From Gilliamella apicola (GTDB taxonomy: Bacteria; Pseudomonadota; Gammaproteobacteria; Enterobacterales; Orbaceae), in NCBI RefSeq assembly GCF_003202915.1, contig NZ_QGLP01000008.1, forward strand, positions 1 to 40,466: DNA of 40,466 nt, given 5' to 3'. The notes beneath the pieces are model-generated. The model was not told the origin of the DNA. It saw only the letters and a list, made by a program, of their open reading frames with translations, and did not search any database. The position numbers and the translations under genes are program-made. Positions 1 to 7,917 of this stretch are shown here, piece after piece. Position 1 is the first letter of the stretch. The number at the start of each line of letters is the position of its first letter.

Positions 1-94
1 TCATCAAGTGCAAGCACTCATGTTACCGTTCGACTTGCATGTGTTAAGCCTGCCGCCAGCGTTCAATCTGAGCCATGATCAAACTCTTCAATTT
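1..94 (-). rRNA. rrs: 16S ribosomal RNA, 5' end only (partial)
   Basis: Read on the minus strand, the first 94 bases give the universal start of bacterial 16S rRNA: AAATTGAAGAGTTTGATCAT, then the GGCTCAG and GAACGCTGGCGGCAGGC blocks, then the start of the V1 region. The mature 5' end is placed at 94 by comparison with E. coli 16S. The rest of the gene lies off the left edge. The neighbour gmhB, transcribed in the same direction upstream of the rRNA promoters, matches the gmhB-rrsH arrangement in E. coli. Confidence 0.97.
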
Positions 95-201
95 AAAGTT
101 TGATGCTCAATAACTGTCTCTGACATATTCAAATGAATCTTCAGTGTCACTTATCAAGACTTAATTTTTTAGTCCGTAGACTTTTAATTTTTCGTCTCGC
201 A

Positions 202-242
202 AGTGCCCACACAGATTGTCTGTTTCTTCTTTTTAAAGAGCT
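202..242 (-). promoter_or_regulatory. rRNA leader: boxA antitermination element and boxC-like block
   Basis: On the minus strand, AGCTCTTTAAAA (242-231) matches the boxA core of enteric rRNA leaders, which recruits NusB/S10 for antitermination. About 10 bases downstream, the block ACAGACAATCTGTGTGGGCA (from 223 to 204) matches the conserved boxC-like segment of E. coli rrn leaders. The order promoter, boxA, boxC, 16S is as expected. Confidence 0.8.
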
Positions 243-302
243 GACAGCTTTTTAATTTACTTCACAATTTCTTGCTTCAGTTTGCTGTCTCAAGGGCTGC
301 GT

Positions 303-331
303 ATACTACGCTACACCTTTTCATTCGTCAA
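303..331 (-). promoter_or_regulatory. rrn promoter P2 (sigma70)
   Basis: On the minus strand: -35 TTGACG (331-326), a 17-base spacer, -10 TAGTAT (308-303), then a GC-containing discriminator ACGCAGCCC. Its place between the upstream P1 and the boxA leader fits rrn P2. The GC-rich discriminator is typical of stringently controlled stable-RNA promoters. Confidence 0.8.
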
Positions 332-412
332 GATCTTTTTTTAAAATTTTTGACCTTGCTTACTAACACTACTTTTGTCTGCTTATCGCTGACGCCGTGT
401 CAGTGGATGCGC

Positions 413-440
413 ATTATAGGGCGTTAAAAAAAACGTGCAA
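413..440 (-). promoter_or_regulatory. rrn promoter P1 (sigma70, growth-rate regulated)
   Basis: On the minus strand: -35 TTGCAC (440-435), a 16-base spacer, a perfect -10 TATAAT (418-413), then GCGC and the block CCACTGACACGG, which is the same as the E. coli rrn P1 start region. Sequence upstream of the -35 (441-480) is AT-rich, as expected for an UP element. P1 lies about 110 bases upstream of P2, the usual spacing. Confidence 0.88.
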
Positions 441-611
441 GTGATTATTGCAATATTTTCTACTGTTTGTCTTTTTTTTACACAAGATGAGCTAAAAACA
501 ATCTAAAATTGACATTTTATAGTAATTTTTCCTTTGGAGCATTTAATCTGTTGGTAATATTTTCTACTATATAAAGTGACCAAATTGGGTAATTTCAGCA
601 AAATTTACTCA

Positions 612-1316
612 ATGCTTTTTACTTTTGCACATCCAACTATAATCTTACCTTGTTATAAACAAGCCCATTTATTCCTAATGACGGTCTTCATTATTGCTAG
701 CATGTCCCCAATTTTTGAATATTTTATTAGAATGGCAGTCGAAAGCGATGTGAGTCATCATATAATTGGTATACTTTTATTTGGATTTGCTATTAACTCT
801 CTATATTGCTTTTCTCTTATACTCCATTATTCGCGATCGCTTAATTAACAATGTGCCAAACTTCTTTTATAAAAGATTTGTTACTTATATTGTTTTTAAT
901 TGGCGTCAAAACTTTTATTGACACTGATTAGTGGTTTTGACCTCCACTTTTATCGGTATTGTTTCTTATATATATTGGGATGGATTTATTCTGATATCGG
1001 GTTATTTAGTTAATCTGTCTGGTTTTCTAAAAATGATATTCATTAAGCTCAATGCTGATTCCAATCTATCAGCTACGACAACATAGTAGCACATTGATTA
1101 GTTTGACTATTATAGTGATACTTATTTTACGGTTACCGATAATTATCCCCAAAATATCAAATCAGTGTGCAATACTGGCGTTTTGTAATAATTATTACCG
1201 CCACTATTTTTGTCATTTTCGGATATTGTTTTTACTTAAATCAAATAGACAACATAGTTGTCATTTTAATTAGTGCAGCATTTTTAGGTTTAATGTTTAC
1301 GCCACTTATAATCAAA
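612..1316 (+). pseudogene. Decayed DUF4184-family membrane protein gene
   Basis: The first segment, in the frame of an ATG at 612, reads MLFTFAHPTIILP and then SMSPIFEYFIRM. These match the DUF4184 pattern as I recall it (start like MPFTFxHPAxVLP, then GSMSPDFEYFxRM). Near 829 the homology moves to the next frame (IRDRLINNVPNFFYKRF), with two TGA codons where Trp is likely (HWL context). From about 1052 it moves to the third frame (IPIYQLRQHSSTLI). From about 1167 it returns to the first frame for a hydrophobic C-terminus (NIVVILISAAFLGLMFTPLI). At least three frameshifts and two nonsense changes therefore break it. DUF4184 proteins are predicted multi-pass membrane proteins of unknown function. 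The reading ends at the hairpin at 1317, so the original stop is also lost. Confidence 0.7.
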
Positions 1317-1351
1317 AAAACAACAGCGTTTAAAATAAACGCTGTTGTTTT
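1317..1351. terminator. Bidirectional intrinsic terminator
   Basis: A perfect 16-bp inverted repeat, with arms at 1317-1332 and 1336-1351 and a 3-base loop, and flanking A/T runs that give a U-tail in both directions. It lies between the broken DUF4184 gene and the end of gmhB and can serve both. Confidence 0.85.
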
Positions 1352-1352
1352 G

Positions 1353-1889
1353 TTATGCTTCTGCTTTAATCTTTTGCGGTAAATCCGCTAAACTATCAAT
1401 TAACCAATCAGCCTGAGCTAAAGCCTCTTCGGTTATTACATCACCGGTTTTAACTAATACGGTTTTTTTAACCCCTGCTCGTTTACCGGATAATAAATCA
1501 GAAACTCGGTCACCAACCATATAGGAATTTGCAATATCAATATTTAGCTCTTTAGCGGCGGTTTGGATCATGCCTGGACTTGGTTTTCGACATTCACAAT
1601 CATCAACTAACGGATCATGTGGACAATAATAAATACCATCTAAATCCACACCACGGTCTTGTAGTGACCAATCCATCCATTCGGTTAACGTATTGAATTG
1701 CTCATCAGTAAATATATTTCTGGCAATACCTGATTGGTTAGTGGTGATAACAAGTAAAAAACCCATCTTTTTGAGCTCTTGCATCGCTTCAATAACACCA
1801 TCAATAAAGTGAAACTTATCAATCGTGTGCACATAATTATAATCTATATTAATGGTACCATCACGATCTAAAAATATAGCTGGTTTCAT
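1353..1889 (-). CDS. gmhB: D-glycero-beta-D-manno-heptose-1,7-bisphosphate 7-phosphatase
   Basis: GmhB removes the C7 phosphate from heptose-1,7-bisphosphate in the cytosolic pathway to ADP-heptose for the LPS inner core. The 178-aa protein is a near-full-length HAD phosphatase. Motif I DRDGT has nucleophile D8 and acid/base D10; motif II is TTNQS (49-53); K102 is in RKPSPG; motif IV GDRVSD carries D127 and D131. The structural zinc site of this family is present as C89, H91, C98 and C100. The start [12 protein letters not shown] aligns with family starts. The gene is divergent from metN and adjacent to an rRNA operon, as in E. coli. Its terminator is the hairpin at 1317-1351. Confidence 0.95.
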   Translation of the reverse strand: MKPAIFLDRDGTINIDYNYVHTIDKFHFIDGVIEAMQELKKMGFLLVITTNQSGIARNIFTDEQFNTLTEWMDWSLQDRGVDLDGIYYCPHDPLVDDCECRKPSPGMIQTAAKELNIDIANSYMVGDRVSDLLSGKRAGVKKTVLVKTGDVITEEALAQADWLIDSLADLPQKIKAEA

Positions 1890-1947
1890 GTTTAATTATC
1901 TTCCTTTTATAGGCGTGTCTATCTTACTTTATATAGGATATTATTGA

Positions 1948-1976
1948 TTGACTTAGATGTCTAGACGTCTTAATAT
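1948..1976 (+). promoter_or_regulatory. metNIQ promoter with tandem MetJ boxes
   Basis: A good sigma70 promoter, TTGACT (1948-1953), a 17-base spacer, TAATAT (1971-1976), contains two adjacent 8-bp met boxes in its spacer: AGATGTCT (1955-1962) and AGACGTCT (1963-1970). The second is the exact MetJ consensus and the first differs at one base. Repression by MetJ with S-adenosylmethionine would block RNA polymerase directly. The transcript would start near 1983, giving a short leader of about 20 bases before metN. Confidence 0.88.
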
Positions 1977-2005
1977 TTAACTATTCATATTTTTTAGTTT
2001 ATATC

Positions 2006-3037
2006 ATGATAAAACTCGAACACATCTCAAAAACTTTTGAGCATAATAATACCACGATTCATGCTTTAAAGGACATCTCACTATATGTTCCTAAAGGTAA
2101 AATTTATGGTGTTATCGGCAAGTCAGGGGCTGGTAAAAGTACATTAATACGCTGTGTAAACCTGTTAGAAAATCCAACCAGTGGGAAAATATTTTTTGAT
2201 AACCAAGAGATCACTCATCTCTCTAATCGAAAATTGATTGAAGTACGTCGCAAAATCAGCATGATCTTTCAGCATTTTAATCTATTATCGTCAAGAACGG
2301 TATTTGATAACATCGCTTTTCCACTTGAATTAAATAAAACCCCTAAAGCGGTAATTAAACAAAAGGTAAAAGCGCTTATTGAGCTGGTTGGTTTAAGTGA
2401 TAAGGCTGATGTCTACCCAGCTAATTTATCTGGCGGACAAAAACAGCGTGTTGCCATTGCCAGAGCGTTAGCCAGTGATCCGAAAGTATTATTATGTGAT
2501 GAAGCCACCAGCGCACTTGATCCGGAAACAACACGCTCTATTTTGGCATTATTAAAAGATATCAATCAAAAATTGGGGTTAACCATTTTATTAATCACGC
2601 ATGAAATGGATGTGGTTAAACAGATATGTGACCAAGTGGCAGTAATTAGTAACGGCGAATTAGTTGAGCAATCTTCAGTCGGTGAAATGTTTTCACATGC
2701 AAAAACCGATATTGCAAGACAATTTATTCAATCAACCTTACACCTTACTATTCCTGATGACTATTTGGTAAGACTTACGCCTGAACATAAAGAAGGACTC
2801 AATCCACTGGTTCGTTTGGAATTTTCCGGCGTATCGGTTGATTTACCTTTATTGTCGCAAATAGCAAAAGAATTCCAAGTTGATAGTAATATTATTAGTG
2901 CTCAGATGGATTATGCCGGTGGTGTTAAGTTTGGTTTAATGTTAACAGAAATGAAAGGAACACAGAAAAGTACAGCAGCTGCAATTGCGTTTTTAGAAAA
3001 TAATAATACCAAAGTTGAGGTTTTAGGCTATGTTTGA
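2006..3037 (+). CDS. metN: Methionine ABC transporter ATP-binding protein MetN
   Basis: MetN is the ATPase of the MetNIQ importer of D- and L-methionine, acting at the cytoplasmic face of the inner membrane. The 343-aa length equals that of E. coli MetN. Walker A is GKSGAGKS (38-45), the ABC signature LSGGQKQR (141-148), and Walker B LLCDE ends in D165-E166, followed by ATSALD and the switch His in LITHE. The C-terminal ~90 residues form the NIL (ACT-like) domain that binds methionine and causes trans-inhibition. The ATG at 2006 has no strong Shine-Dalgarno sequence but is fixed by the N-terminal alignment [11 protein letters not shown]. The gene overlaps metI by 8 bp, and expression is predicted to be MetJ-controlled. 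Confidence 0.97.
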   Translation: MIKLEHISKTFEHNNTTIHALKDISLYVPKGKIYGVIGKSGAGKSTLIRCVNLLENPTSGKIFFDNQEITHLSNRKLIEVRRKISMIFQHFNLLSSRTVFDNIAFPLELNKTPKAVIKQKVKALIELVGLSDKADVYPANLSGGQKQRVAIARALASDPKVLLCDEATSALDPETTRSILALLKDINQKLGLTILLITHEMDVVKQICDQVAVISNGELVEQSSVGEMFSHAKTDIARQFIQSTLHLTIPDDYLVRLTPEHKEGLNPLVRLEFSGVSVDLPLLSQIAKEFQVDSNIISAQMDYAGGVKFGLMLTEMKGTQKSTAAAIAFLENNNTKVEVLGYV

Positions 3038-3791
3038 TTTTATTCCTTCATTTAAACCATTTGAATCACTATTTCGCTATTTAGCTCAACATGGCTTCTG
3101 GGCAGATTTTGTTGCTTTTTGTTCTTCATTTAATGGCTTTAACGAAGCAATGCTATTTAAAATGGCTCAAGCGACAGATGAAACTATTTATATGGTCATC
3201 TTATCGGGTTTTTGGGGTACTGTAATCGGATTACCCATCGGTATATTGCTTTATACTACCCGAAAAGGGCAAATATTAGATTCTTATATAGCAAATAGTC
3301 TTATTTCATTTATAACCAATGTTTTCCGTTCTATACCTTTTATTATATTAATTGTATGGATTATTCCTTTTACAACAATTTTAATGGGAACATTTATAGG
3401 TAAACAAGCGGCTATTGTTCCACTAAGTATAGGTGTTTCGCCATTGATTGCTCGAATGATTGAAAATGCTTTACTTGATGTACCCAAAGGATTAATTGAA
3501 GCCTCTCGTTCTATGGGCGCAACACCATTACAAATAGTCTATAAAGTTTTATTGCCTGAAGCATTACCGGTGATTGTAAATAGTATGACCATTACACTCA
3601 TTACATTAACTGGTTATATTGCTATGGCCGGAGCAGTCGGAGCTGGAGGATTAGGTCAACTTGCTATTCAATATGGTTATAACGGTTATAAACCTGCTAT
3701 AATGAATACCGTTTTGATTATCTTAATTATGATTGTCTTTATAATACAATTTATTGGCAATAATATTGTTAAACGCGTTACCCATCATTAA
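3030..3791 (+). CDS. metI: Methionine ABC transporter permease MetI
   Basis: MetI is the membrane permease of the methionine importer. It has several hydrophobic helices and the cytoplasmic EAA coupling loop ([20 protein letters not shown], about 157-176) that contacts MetN. The body aligns with E. coli MetI from [16 protein letters not shown] to the end. At 253 aa it is about 36 residues longer than the 217-aa E. coli protein. The extra N-terminal part ([20 protein letters not shown] and onward) is aromatic-rich and includes no obvious helix of known role. The start at 3030 is supported by an SD-like GAGG about 10 bases upstream and by translational overlap with metN. A shorter start near 3150 cannot be excluded. 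Confidence 0.95.
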   Translation: MFDFIPSFKPFESLFRYLAQHGFWADFVAFCSSFNGFNEAMLFKMAQATDETIYMVILSGFWGTVIGLPIGILLYTTRKGQILDSYIANSLISFITNVFRSIPFIILIVWIIPFTTILMGTFIGKQAAIVPLSIGVSPLIARMIENALLDVPKGLIEASRSMGATPLQIVYKVLLPEALPVIVNSMTITLITLTGYIAMAGAVGAGGLGQLAIQYGYNGYKPAIMNTVLIILIMIVFIIQFIGNNIVKRVTHH

Positions 3792-3806
3792 TTTTGGAGA
3801 AAATTT

Positions 3807-4706
3807 ATGTCTATAAAAAAATTGGCACTGATCACTACATTGGCAAGTGCATTTTTCCTAACTGGTTGTGATAATAACAAAACGACTGTAACTGAGAATA
3901 AACCTGAAGAACCCGCGAAAGTAACTACGCTTAAAGTTGGTGTAATTTCAGGTCCAGAACAAGAAGTGGCAGAGGTTGTTAAACAACAAGCTAAAGATCT
4001 CTATAATCTTGATGTTGAACTTGTCATTTTTAATGATTATGTTACGCCAAACCAAGCATTAAATGATGGATTAATTGATGTTAACGCTTTTCAACATAAA
4101 CCTTATCTAGATGAACAAATCAAAGAAAGAGGCTATAAATTATCTGTTGTTGGTAACTCATTTGTTTATCCAATTGCCAGTTATTCACACAAGTTAAAAC
4201 CAATTGATGAGAGCAGTGAAACAGGCGAAGGGGTAAAAGTGACTTCACCTCGTGGCGAAACATTCTTTATTCCTGCTAAATCAACAATTGCTATCCCTAA
4301 TGATCCTACCAATTTAGGTCGAGCATTACTTTTATTACAACATGAAGGTTTAATTACTGTTGATAAAGAGAAAGGCTTATTACCAACTGTACTTGATATT
4401 ACTAGTAACCCATATGAGTATAAAATTGTAGAACTTGAAGCACCAATGCTTCCTCGTTCACTTGATGATGCACAGATCGATCTTGCCATTATTAATAATG
4501 CATTTGCTGGACAAGCAAATTTAACACCAAGTAAAGATGGTGTTTTTGTTGAAGATAAAGAGTCTCCATATGTTAACATCATCGTATCGCGTGAAGCTGA
4601 TAAAGATAATGAAAACGTGAAAAACTTTGTTAAAGCTTACCAAACTGATGCCGTAGCACAAAAAGCTGACCAAATTTTTAATGGTGGCGCCATTCGTGGT
4701 TGGTAA
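3807..4706 (+). CDS. metQ: Methionine-binding lipoprotein MetQ
   Basis: MetQ is the periplasmic, lipid-anchored substrate-binding protein that delivers methionine to MetNI. The 299-aa precursor has a basic N-terminus (MSIKK), a hydrophobic stretch and the lipobox FLTGC with acylated C21. The next residue is Asp, the classical signal for retention in the inner membrane by escape from Lol sorting. The mature domain is of the NLPA family (LKVGVISGPEQEVAEV near the start, NDYVTPNQALNDGLIDVNAFQH further on). A strong ribosome site, TTTGGAGA, precedes the ATG, 15 bases after metI. The acidic, Lys/Glu-rich linker after the lipobox is a flexible tether. Confidence 0.96.
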   Translation: MSIKKLALITTLASAFFLTGCDNNKTTVTENKPEEPAKVTTLKVGVISGPEQEVAEVVKQQAKDLYNLDVELVIFNDYVTPNQALNDGLIDVNAFQHKPYLDEQIKERGYKLSVVGNSFVYPIASYSHKLKPIDESSETGEGVKVTSPRGETFFIPAKSTIAIPNDPTNLGRALLLLQHEGLITVDKEKGLLPTVLDITSNPYEYKIVELEAPMLPRSLDDAQIDLAIINNAFAGQANLTPSKDGVFVEDKESPYVNIIVSREADKDNENVKNFVKAYQTDAVAQKADQIFNGGAIRGW

Positions 4707-4736
4707 TACAATACTAACAAACTAAAATTTACCCCA

Positions 4737-4760
4737 TTCCGTCGACACTGGTCGACGGAA
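4737..4760. terminator. Strong stem-loop after metQ, no clear U-tail
   Basis: A perfect 10-bp stem (4737-4746 with 4751-4760) and a 4-base loop ACTG. No T-run follows on either strand, so it may stabilise the metNIQ mRNA 3' end or act as a weak terminator rather than being a canonical one. Confidence 0.5.
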
Positions 4761-4791
4761 ACCCTTAAAGTAATTAACTAATGAATCAAAA

Positions 4792-5502
4792 ATGACATAT
4801 CAATTTGAACCAATTGCTGTCATCCGCTCACCTTACCGAGAAAAATTTGCTGTGCCACGACAAGCCAATTTGGTCAAGGCTGCCCAAGGTGAATTACATT
4901 TACTTGCACCCTATAACGATCCACTTAGTGTCAAAGGATTAGAACAGTTTTCTCACTTATGGCTTCTGTTTCATTTCCATCATATTGACCCCAGCAAAAA
5001 GCGATTAACGGTACGTCCGCCACGTTTAGGCGGAAATAAAAGTTTAGGGGTATTTGCAACAAGATCTCCATTTAGACCTAATAATATTGGTCTTTCAGTT
5101 GTCGAATTGCTTGATATCGTTATTAAAAAAAATCAGGTGATTTTGACAGTAAGCGGATTAGATCTGGTAGATGGTACCCCAATAATTGATATAAAACCCT
5201 ACTTACCTTACTGTGACAGTCTTCCTGATGCAAAAGCGGGCTACGCGCAAATGACTCCCGAACAGAAGCTTAAGGTTTCATTCTCAACCCAAGCTAGCTT
5301 ATTTTTGCAATCCCAACAACAAGACTATCCACAACTAACCGAACTTATTGAACAAGTCATATCTCAAGATCCTAGGCCAGCCTATAAACAAAAAAATAGT
5401 TATGAACAAACCTATGCTATCTCATTATATGATTTTAATATTAAATGGAAGGTAACCGGTTGCTTAGCTAGCATTGAAGAGATACAAATTGTTAGTCGCT
5501 AA
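4792..5502 (+). CDS. trmO: tRNA (adenine(37)-N6)-methyltransferase TrmO
   Basis: TrmO (TsaA/YaeB) N6-methylates t6A at position 37 of Thr tRNAs using S-adenosylmethionine. The 236-aa protein is collinear with E. coli TrmO (235 aa). Diagnostic segments are IAVIRSPYREKFAVPRQ near the N-terminus, GVFATRSPFRPNNIGLSVVELL and DGTPIIDIKPYLPYCD in the catalytic beta-barrel domain, and the C-terminal helical segment containing DPRPAYK. In E. coli, rcsF lies between metQ and trmO; here trmO follows metQ directly with 85 bp between. The ATG at 4792 overlaps the stop of a four-codon ORF (4781-4795) that may be chance. The ribosome site is weak. Confidence 0.95.
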   Translation: MTYQFEPIAVIRSPYREKFAVPRQANLVKAAQGELHLLAPYNDPLSVKGLEQFSHLWLLFHFHHIDPSKKRLTVRPPRLGGNKSLGVFATRSPFRPNNIGLSVVELLDIVIKKNQVILTVSGLDLVDGTPIIDIKPYLPYCDSLPDAKAGYAQMTPEQKLKVSFSTQASLFLQSQQQDYPQLTELIEQVISQDPRPAYKQKNSYEQTYAISLYDFNIKWKVTGCLASIEEIQIVSR

Positions 5503-5590
5503 AATTTATTTATTAGAACAACAAAATTAGCCAATAATCTGTTTTTTCACTATATTTTTAATTAAAAAAAACTTTACAAATTATCTACGC

Positions 5591-5666
5591 GAGACCGATA
5601 ATTTTAGTTGGTAAATTGTTTCGATTCTGTTAAATTGATTACGGGTTTAATTCCCTATATTTCACT
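5591..5666 (+). pseudogene. tRNA-like relic, possibly tRNA-Asn
   Basis: A 76-base stretch looks like an eroded tRNA. It has a D-arm with a perfect 4-bp stem (ATTT 5601-5604 with AAAT 5613-5616) around the loop TAGTTGGT. It has an anticodon-like arm TCGAT ... ATTGA enclosing TCTGTTAA, in which GTT would read Asn codons. Its T-arm-like GGGTTTAATTCCC (5643-5655) has a 3-bp core stem. The acceptor stems do not pair, the anticodon loop has one extra base and the D-to-anticodon spacing is wrong, so it cannot be a working tRNA. Chance resemblance in AT-rich DNA is possible. Confidence 0.3.
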
Positions 5667-5668
5667 TA

Positions 5669-5707
5669 GCCACTAAAATCTTAATAATTTTAGTGGCATT
5701 TTTATTT
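5669..5707 (+). terminator. Intrinsic terminator after trmO
   Basis: An 11-bp perfect stem (GCCACTAAAAT 5669-5679 with ATTTTAGTGGC 5687-5697), a 7-base loop and the T-rich tail ATTTTTATTT. The tail is on the plus strand only, so it ends the trmO transcript. The convergent hslO would have a less obvious signal here. Confidence 0.8.
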
Positions 5708-5710
5708 AGT

Positions 5711-6574
5711 TCAATGATAATTGGAATGTTTCTTATTTCGCAATTGTCCAATATCTATCGCATCAAACAGATAATGTTTGCCACAATAATCACAATGAAT
5801 ATCAATCTTGCCACCATCTTCATTTAAGATCTCATCGATTTCAGTGGCCGGTAAAGTCATTAAACTATCTTCACAACGTTGTCGTGAACAACCACATTTA
5901 AAGATAATTTGATGCGTTTCAAACAGACGAACATCTTCTTGATTATAAAGACGATACAAAATTTCATCCGTAGGGAGTTGAAATAACTCATCACCGGTGA
6001 TAGTTTCAGTTAAAGCACTTAAGTGCTCAAATGAGGCTTGAATATTCTCATTTGCTGGCAACACTTGCAATAAAATTCCAGCAGCCATGGGCTGATTGTT
6101 ATACACGCCAGTTTTAACAAATAAACGAGTTGGCAGTTGTTCAGACTGCATAAAATAATTTTCAATACAGCCAATTAACGTCTCTTTTTCTAATCCAACA
6201 ATACCTTGATAACGCTCACCTTTTTTAGGTGTTATGGTAATGACAATATAACCGTTGCCAACCATTTGTTTAAGTGTGGCATTATCGGCTATTTCACCAT
6301 TTACACGCGCGACTCCACGTAATTCTTGTTGGTTGTTGCCATTGACGACCGCTAACGTTAATGGGCCATCACCTTGTAACTGCACAGCAATATCACCGTC
6401 AAATTTCAACGTCGCGGTTAATAAGCTAGTTGCGACTAATAATTCACCTAATAAATTCTGTACCGCAATAGGATAATTATGGTTTTCTAAAATAGATTGG
6501 TATGTTTTTTCAAGTCGGGTAATTTCTCCACGAACGGGATGATTATCAAATAAAAACCGATTTAAGGTATCCAT
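5711..6574 (-). CDS. hslO: Redox-regulated holdase chaperone Hsp33
   Basis: Hsp33 is a cytosolic holdase activated by oxidative unfolding. The protein has the N-terminal Hsp33 fold ([14 protein letters not shown] at the start) and the C-terminal zinc switch CGC (C227, C229) plus CDYC (C261, C264), the four redox cysteines of the family. I chose the ATG at 6574 (287 aa). It lies directly after the hslR stop with an AAGG ribosome site 8 bases upstream, and matches the E. coli start (292-294 aa). An in-frame ATG at 6598 would overlap hslR by 23 bp and add 8 residues. It forms an operon with hslR, as in E. coli. Confidence 0.96.
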   Translation of the reverse strand: MDTLNRFLFDNHPVRGEITRLEKTYQSILENHNYPIAVQNLLGELLVATSLLTATLKFDGDIAVQLQGDGPLTLAVVNGNNQQELRGVARVNGEIADNATLKQMVGNGYIVITITPKKGERYQGIVGLEKETLIGCIENYFMQSEQLPTRLFVKTGVYNNQPMAAGILLQVLPANENIQASFEHLSALTETITGDELFQLPTDEILYRLYNQEDVRLFETHQIIFKCGCSRQRCEDSLMTLPATEIDEILNEDGGKIDIHCDYCGKHYLFDAIDIGQLRNKKHSNYH

Positions 6575-6575
6575 A

Positions 6576-6968
6576 TTAATTGCCTTGTTGTCTATCATAT
6601 TTAAATTTAATTAGTGTACGCCGCTCTTTTTTATCTGGACGTCGATCCGGATGCGGCATGGTTAGTGCATTAAGTTTTCGTGCCTGAGCAATATTTTCAC
6701 GCTTGGTGATACTTTCTAGGGTCTCTTGGTAAAGGTATTCCGCCTCCCTTGCCGTTCGACGTTGATCACTAATGGCTAAAACGCGAATTGTCTTTTGTTC
6801 ATTGCCCTGTCGCAGTGTTATCATTGCGCCAACCTCAACAATTTTGCTTGGCTTTGCTCGTTGACCATTATAATGGACTTTTCCACCATCAATCATATCG
6901 CGAGCAATAGAACGCGTTTTATAAAACCTTGCACCCCATAACCATTTATCTAATCTTACTAGATACAT
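6576..6968 (-). CDS. hslR: Heat shock protein 15, ribosome-associated S4-domain protein
   Basis: Hsp15 binds stalled 50S subunits that still carry a nascent chain with tRNA and helps recycle them. The 130-aa protein begins with a complete S4 RNA-binding domain ([20 protein letters not shown] then [15 protein letters not shown]). It ends in a basic tail ([19 protein letters not shown]), close to the 133-aa E. coli protein. Its stop lies one base from the hslO ATG, so the two are probably translationally coupled. The upstream 950 bp hold no intact gene, so the promoter is probably between 6969 and about 7100. I did not find a clear heat-shock (sigma32) promoter by eye. Confidence 0.95.
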   Translation of the reverse strand: MYLVRLDKWLWGARFYKTRSIARDMIDGGKVHYNGQRAKPSKIVEVGAMITLRQGNEQKTIRVLAISDQRRTAREAEYLYQETLESITKRENIAQARKLNALTMPHPDRRPDKKERRTLIKFKYDRQQGN

Positions 6969-7149
6969 CGTTTCCTCATTTAAAACTTAATACATTTCAT
7001 AACTGATATAAGGATAGATTTATTAAAATCAATGTAATGAATAGATCAATCATCGTCATTAGTCAACAAAGTTCTTAATAACCTAAATGTTGCAATTTTA
7101 ACACATTAATCAGTATGACAATTTACTGATTCGAAAAAATTAGGTTAAT

Positions 7150-7700
7150 TCTGCATTGATTAACTCATTAAGTTGTTTTTCAATAATCGACTAGTCCACA
7201 TTTAAGATAAAACGACAGCAATTGGCGATAATTGTCTACTTGATAACTCAAATGGTTTAAAGCTGCCACTATTTTCTGCTAGCCGTAGGCAATTTGGCCA
7301 GTCATAAAATAAAAAATTGATTACTGAGTTATAAAAATGCTACCTATTGGCCAAAACCAGAGCGGATAATTCACTGTCATTAATTTAATCATTCATTATA
7401 GTAATTTAATTAACATAATAAAGTTATCATAAATTTGCCTAACAAAGCCAATAATTAATTGAGCAGCATTAATCACGACTTGTTTATCAGTGATTACCCA
7501 TCAATTATCAATTCATAACTTATGAAATTAACCAACGGATGATTTATTTTGCCAATTGAAATAGAATAGAACTTAGTTTTGATAGCCTAACTGATTTGTA
7601 ACACAAAATAGCTGATAGCAGTTAACAACCAAAAAATCGAAATGGATAAAATTAGATAAGGTTTTTGTCGCCTCACGAATAAGCGATATAGAGATAGATG
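7150..7700 (-). pseudogene. dacB: Probable decayed dacB (D-Ala-D-Ala carboxypeptidase)
   Basis: The 6969-7917 interval has no long ORF, but minus-strand translations carry remnants that run in DacB order. First is WVITDKQVVINAAQLIIGFV then RQIYDNF (about 7500-7415), resembling the DacB segment GLSRHNLIAPATMMQVLQYI. Then comes MTGQIAYG, stop, QKIVAALNHLSYQVDNYRQ (about 7306-7220), resembling AGFI...GQRMAFVQYLSGY. Last is SRLLKNNL (about 7195-7165), resembling the C-terminal ESRLYKDIY. Several stops and frame changes interrupt it. E. coli has dacB at exactly this place, divergent from greA, which supports the call. Boundaries are approximate and the N-terminal half is hardly recognisable. The rest of the interval (6969-7150 and 7700-7850) shows nothing I can name. 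Confidence 0.5.
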
Positions 7701-7856
7701 ATGGATTAGAATTGCTATTTCCATCCCTGATTTTGAATAAAATCACTCTTCATTTTGATATAAATAATTTGTTGTTAAACCAATTTTAACGTTAATATAT
7801 AATCAAAACTAATTGTAACATCAGAATAACAAACTATCTAAATTATTCCTCATTTG

Positions 7857-7883
7857 TTGACTAGAGTGAACATGTGTTATTCT
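7857..7883 (+). promoter_or_regulatory. Candidate greA promoter
   Basis: TTGACT (7857-7862), a short 15-base spacer, and an extended -10 of the form TG-T-TATTCT (7878-7883), about 35 bp before the greA ATG. The short spacer makes this tentative. Confidence 0.35.
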
Positions 7884-7917
7884 TTTTTATTGACTATATA
7901 AATAGGAAAAAATCGAG

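Noticed and set aside
1052-1382. Overlapping plus-strand ORFs of 71-73 codons as separate small genes
   Set aside because: They are pieces of the decayed DUF4184 gene in different frames, and the second reads through a terminator hairpin.
4181-4582. 133-codon minus-strand ORF inside metQ
   Set aside because: Antisense shadow of a well-conserved gene, Ser-rich, no ribosome site or family resemblance.
4781-4795. Four-codon leader ORF (MNQK) overlapping the trmO start
   Set aside because: Too short to distinguish from chance; no ribosome site and no hairpin coupling.
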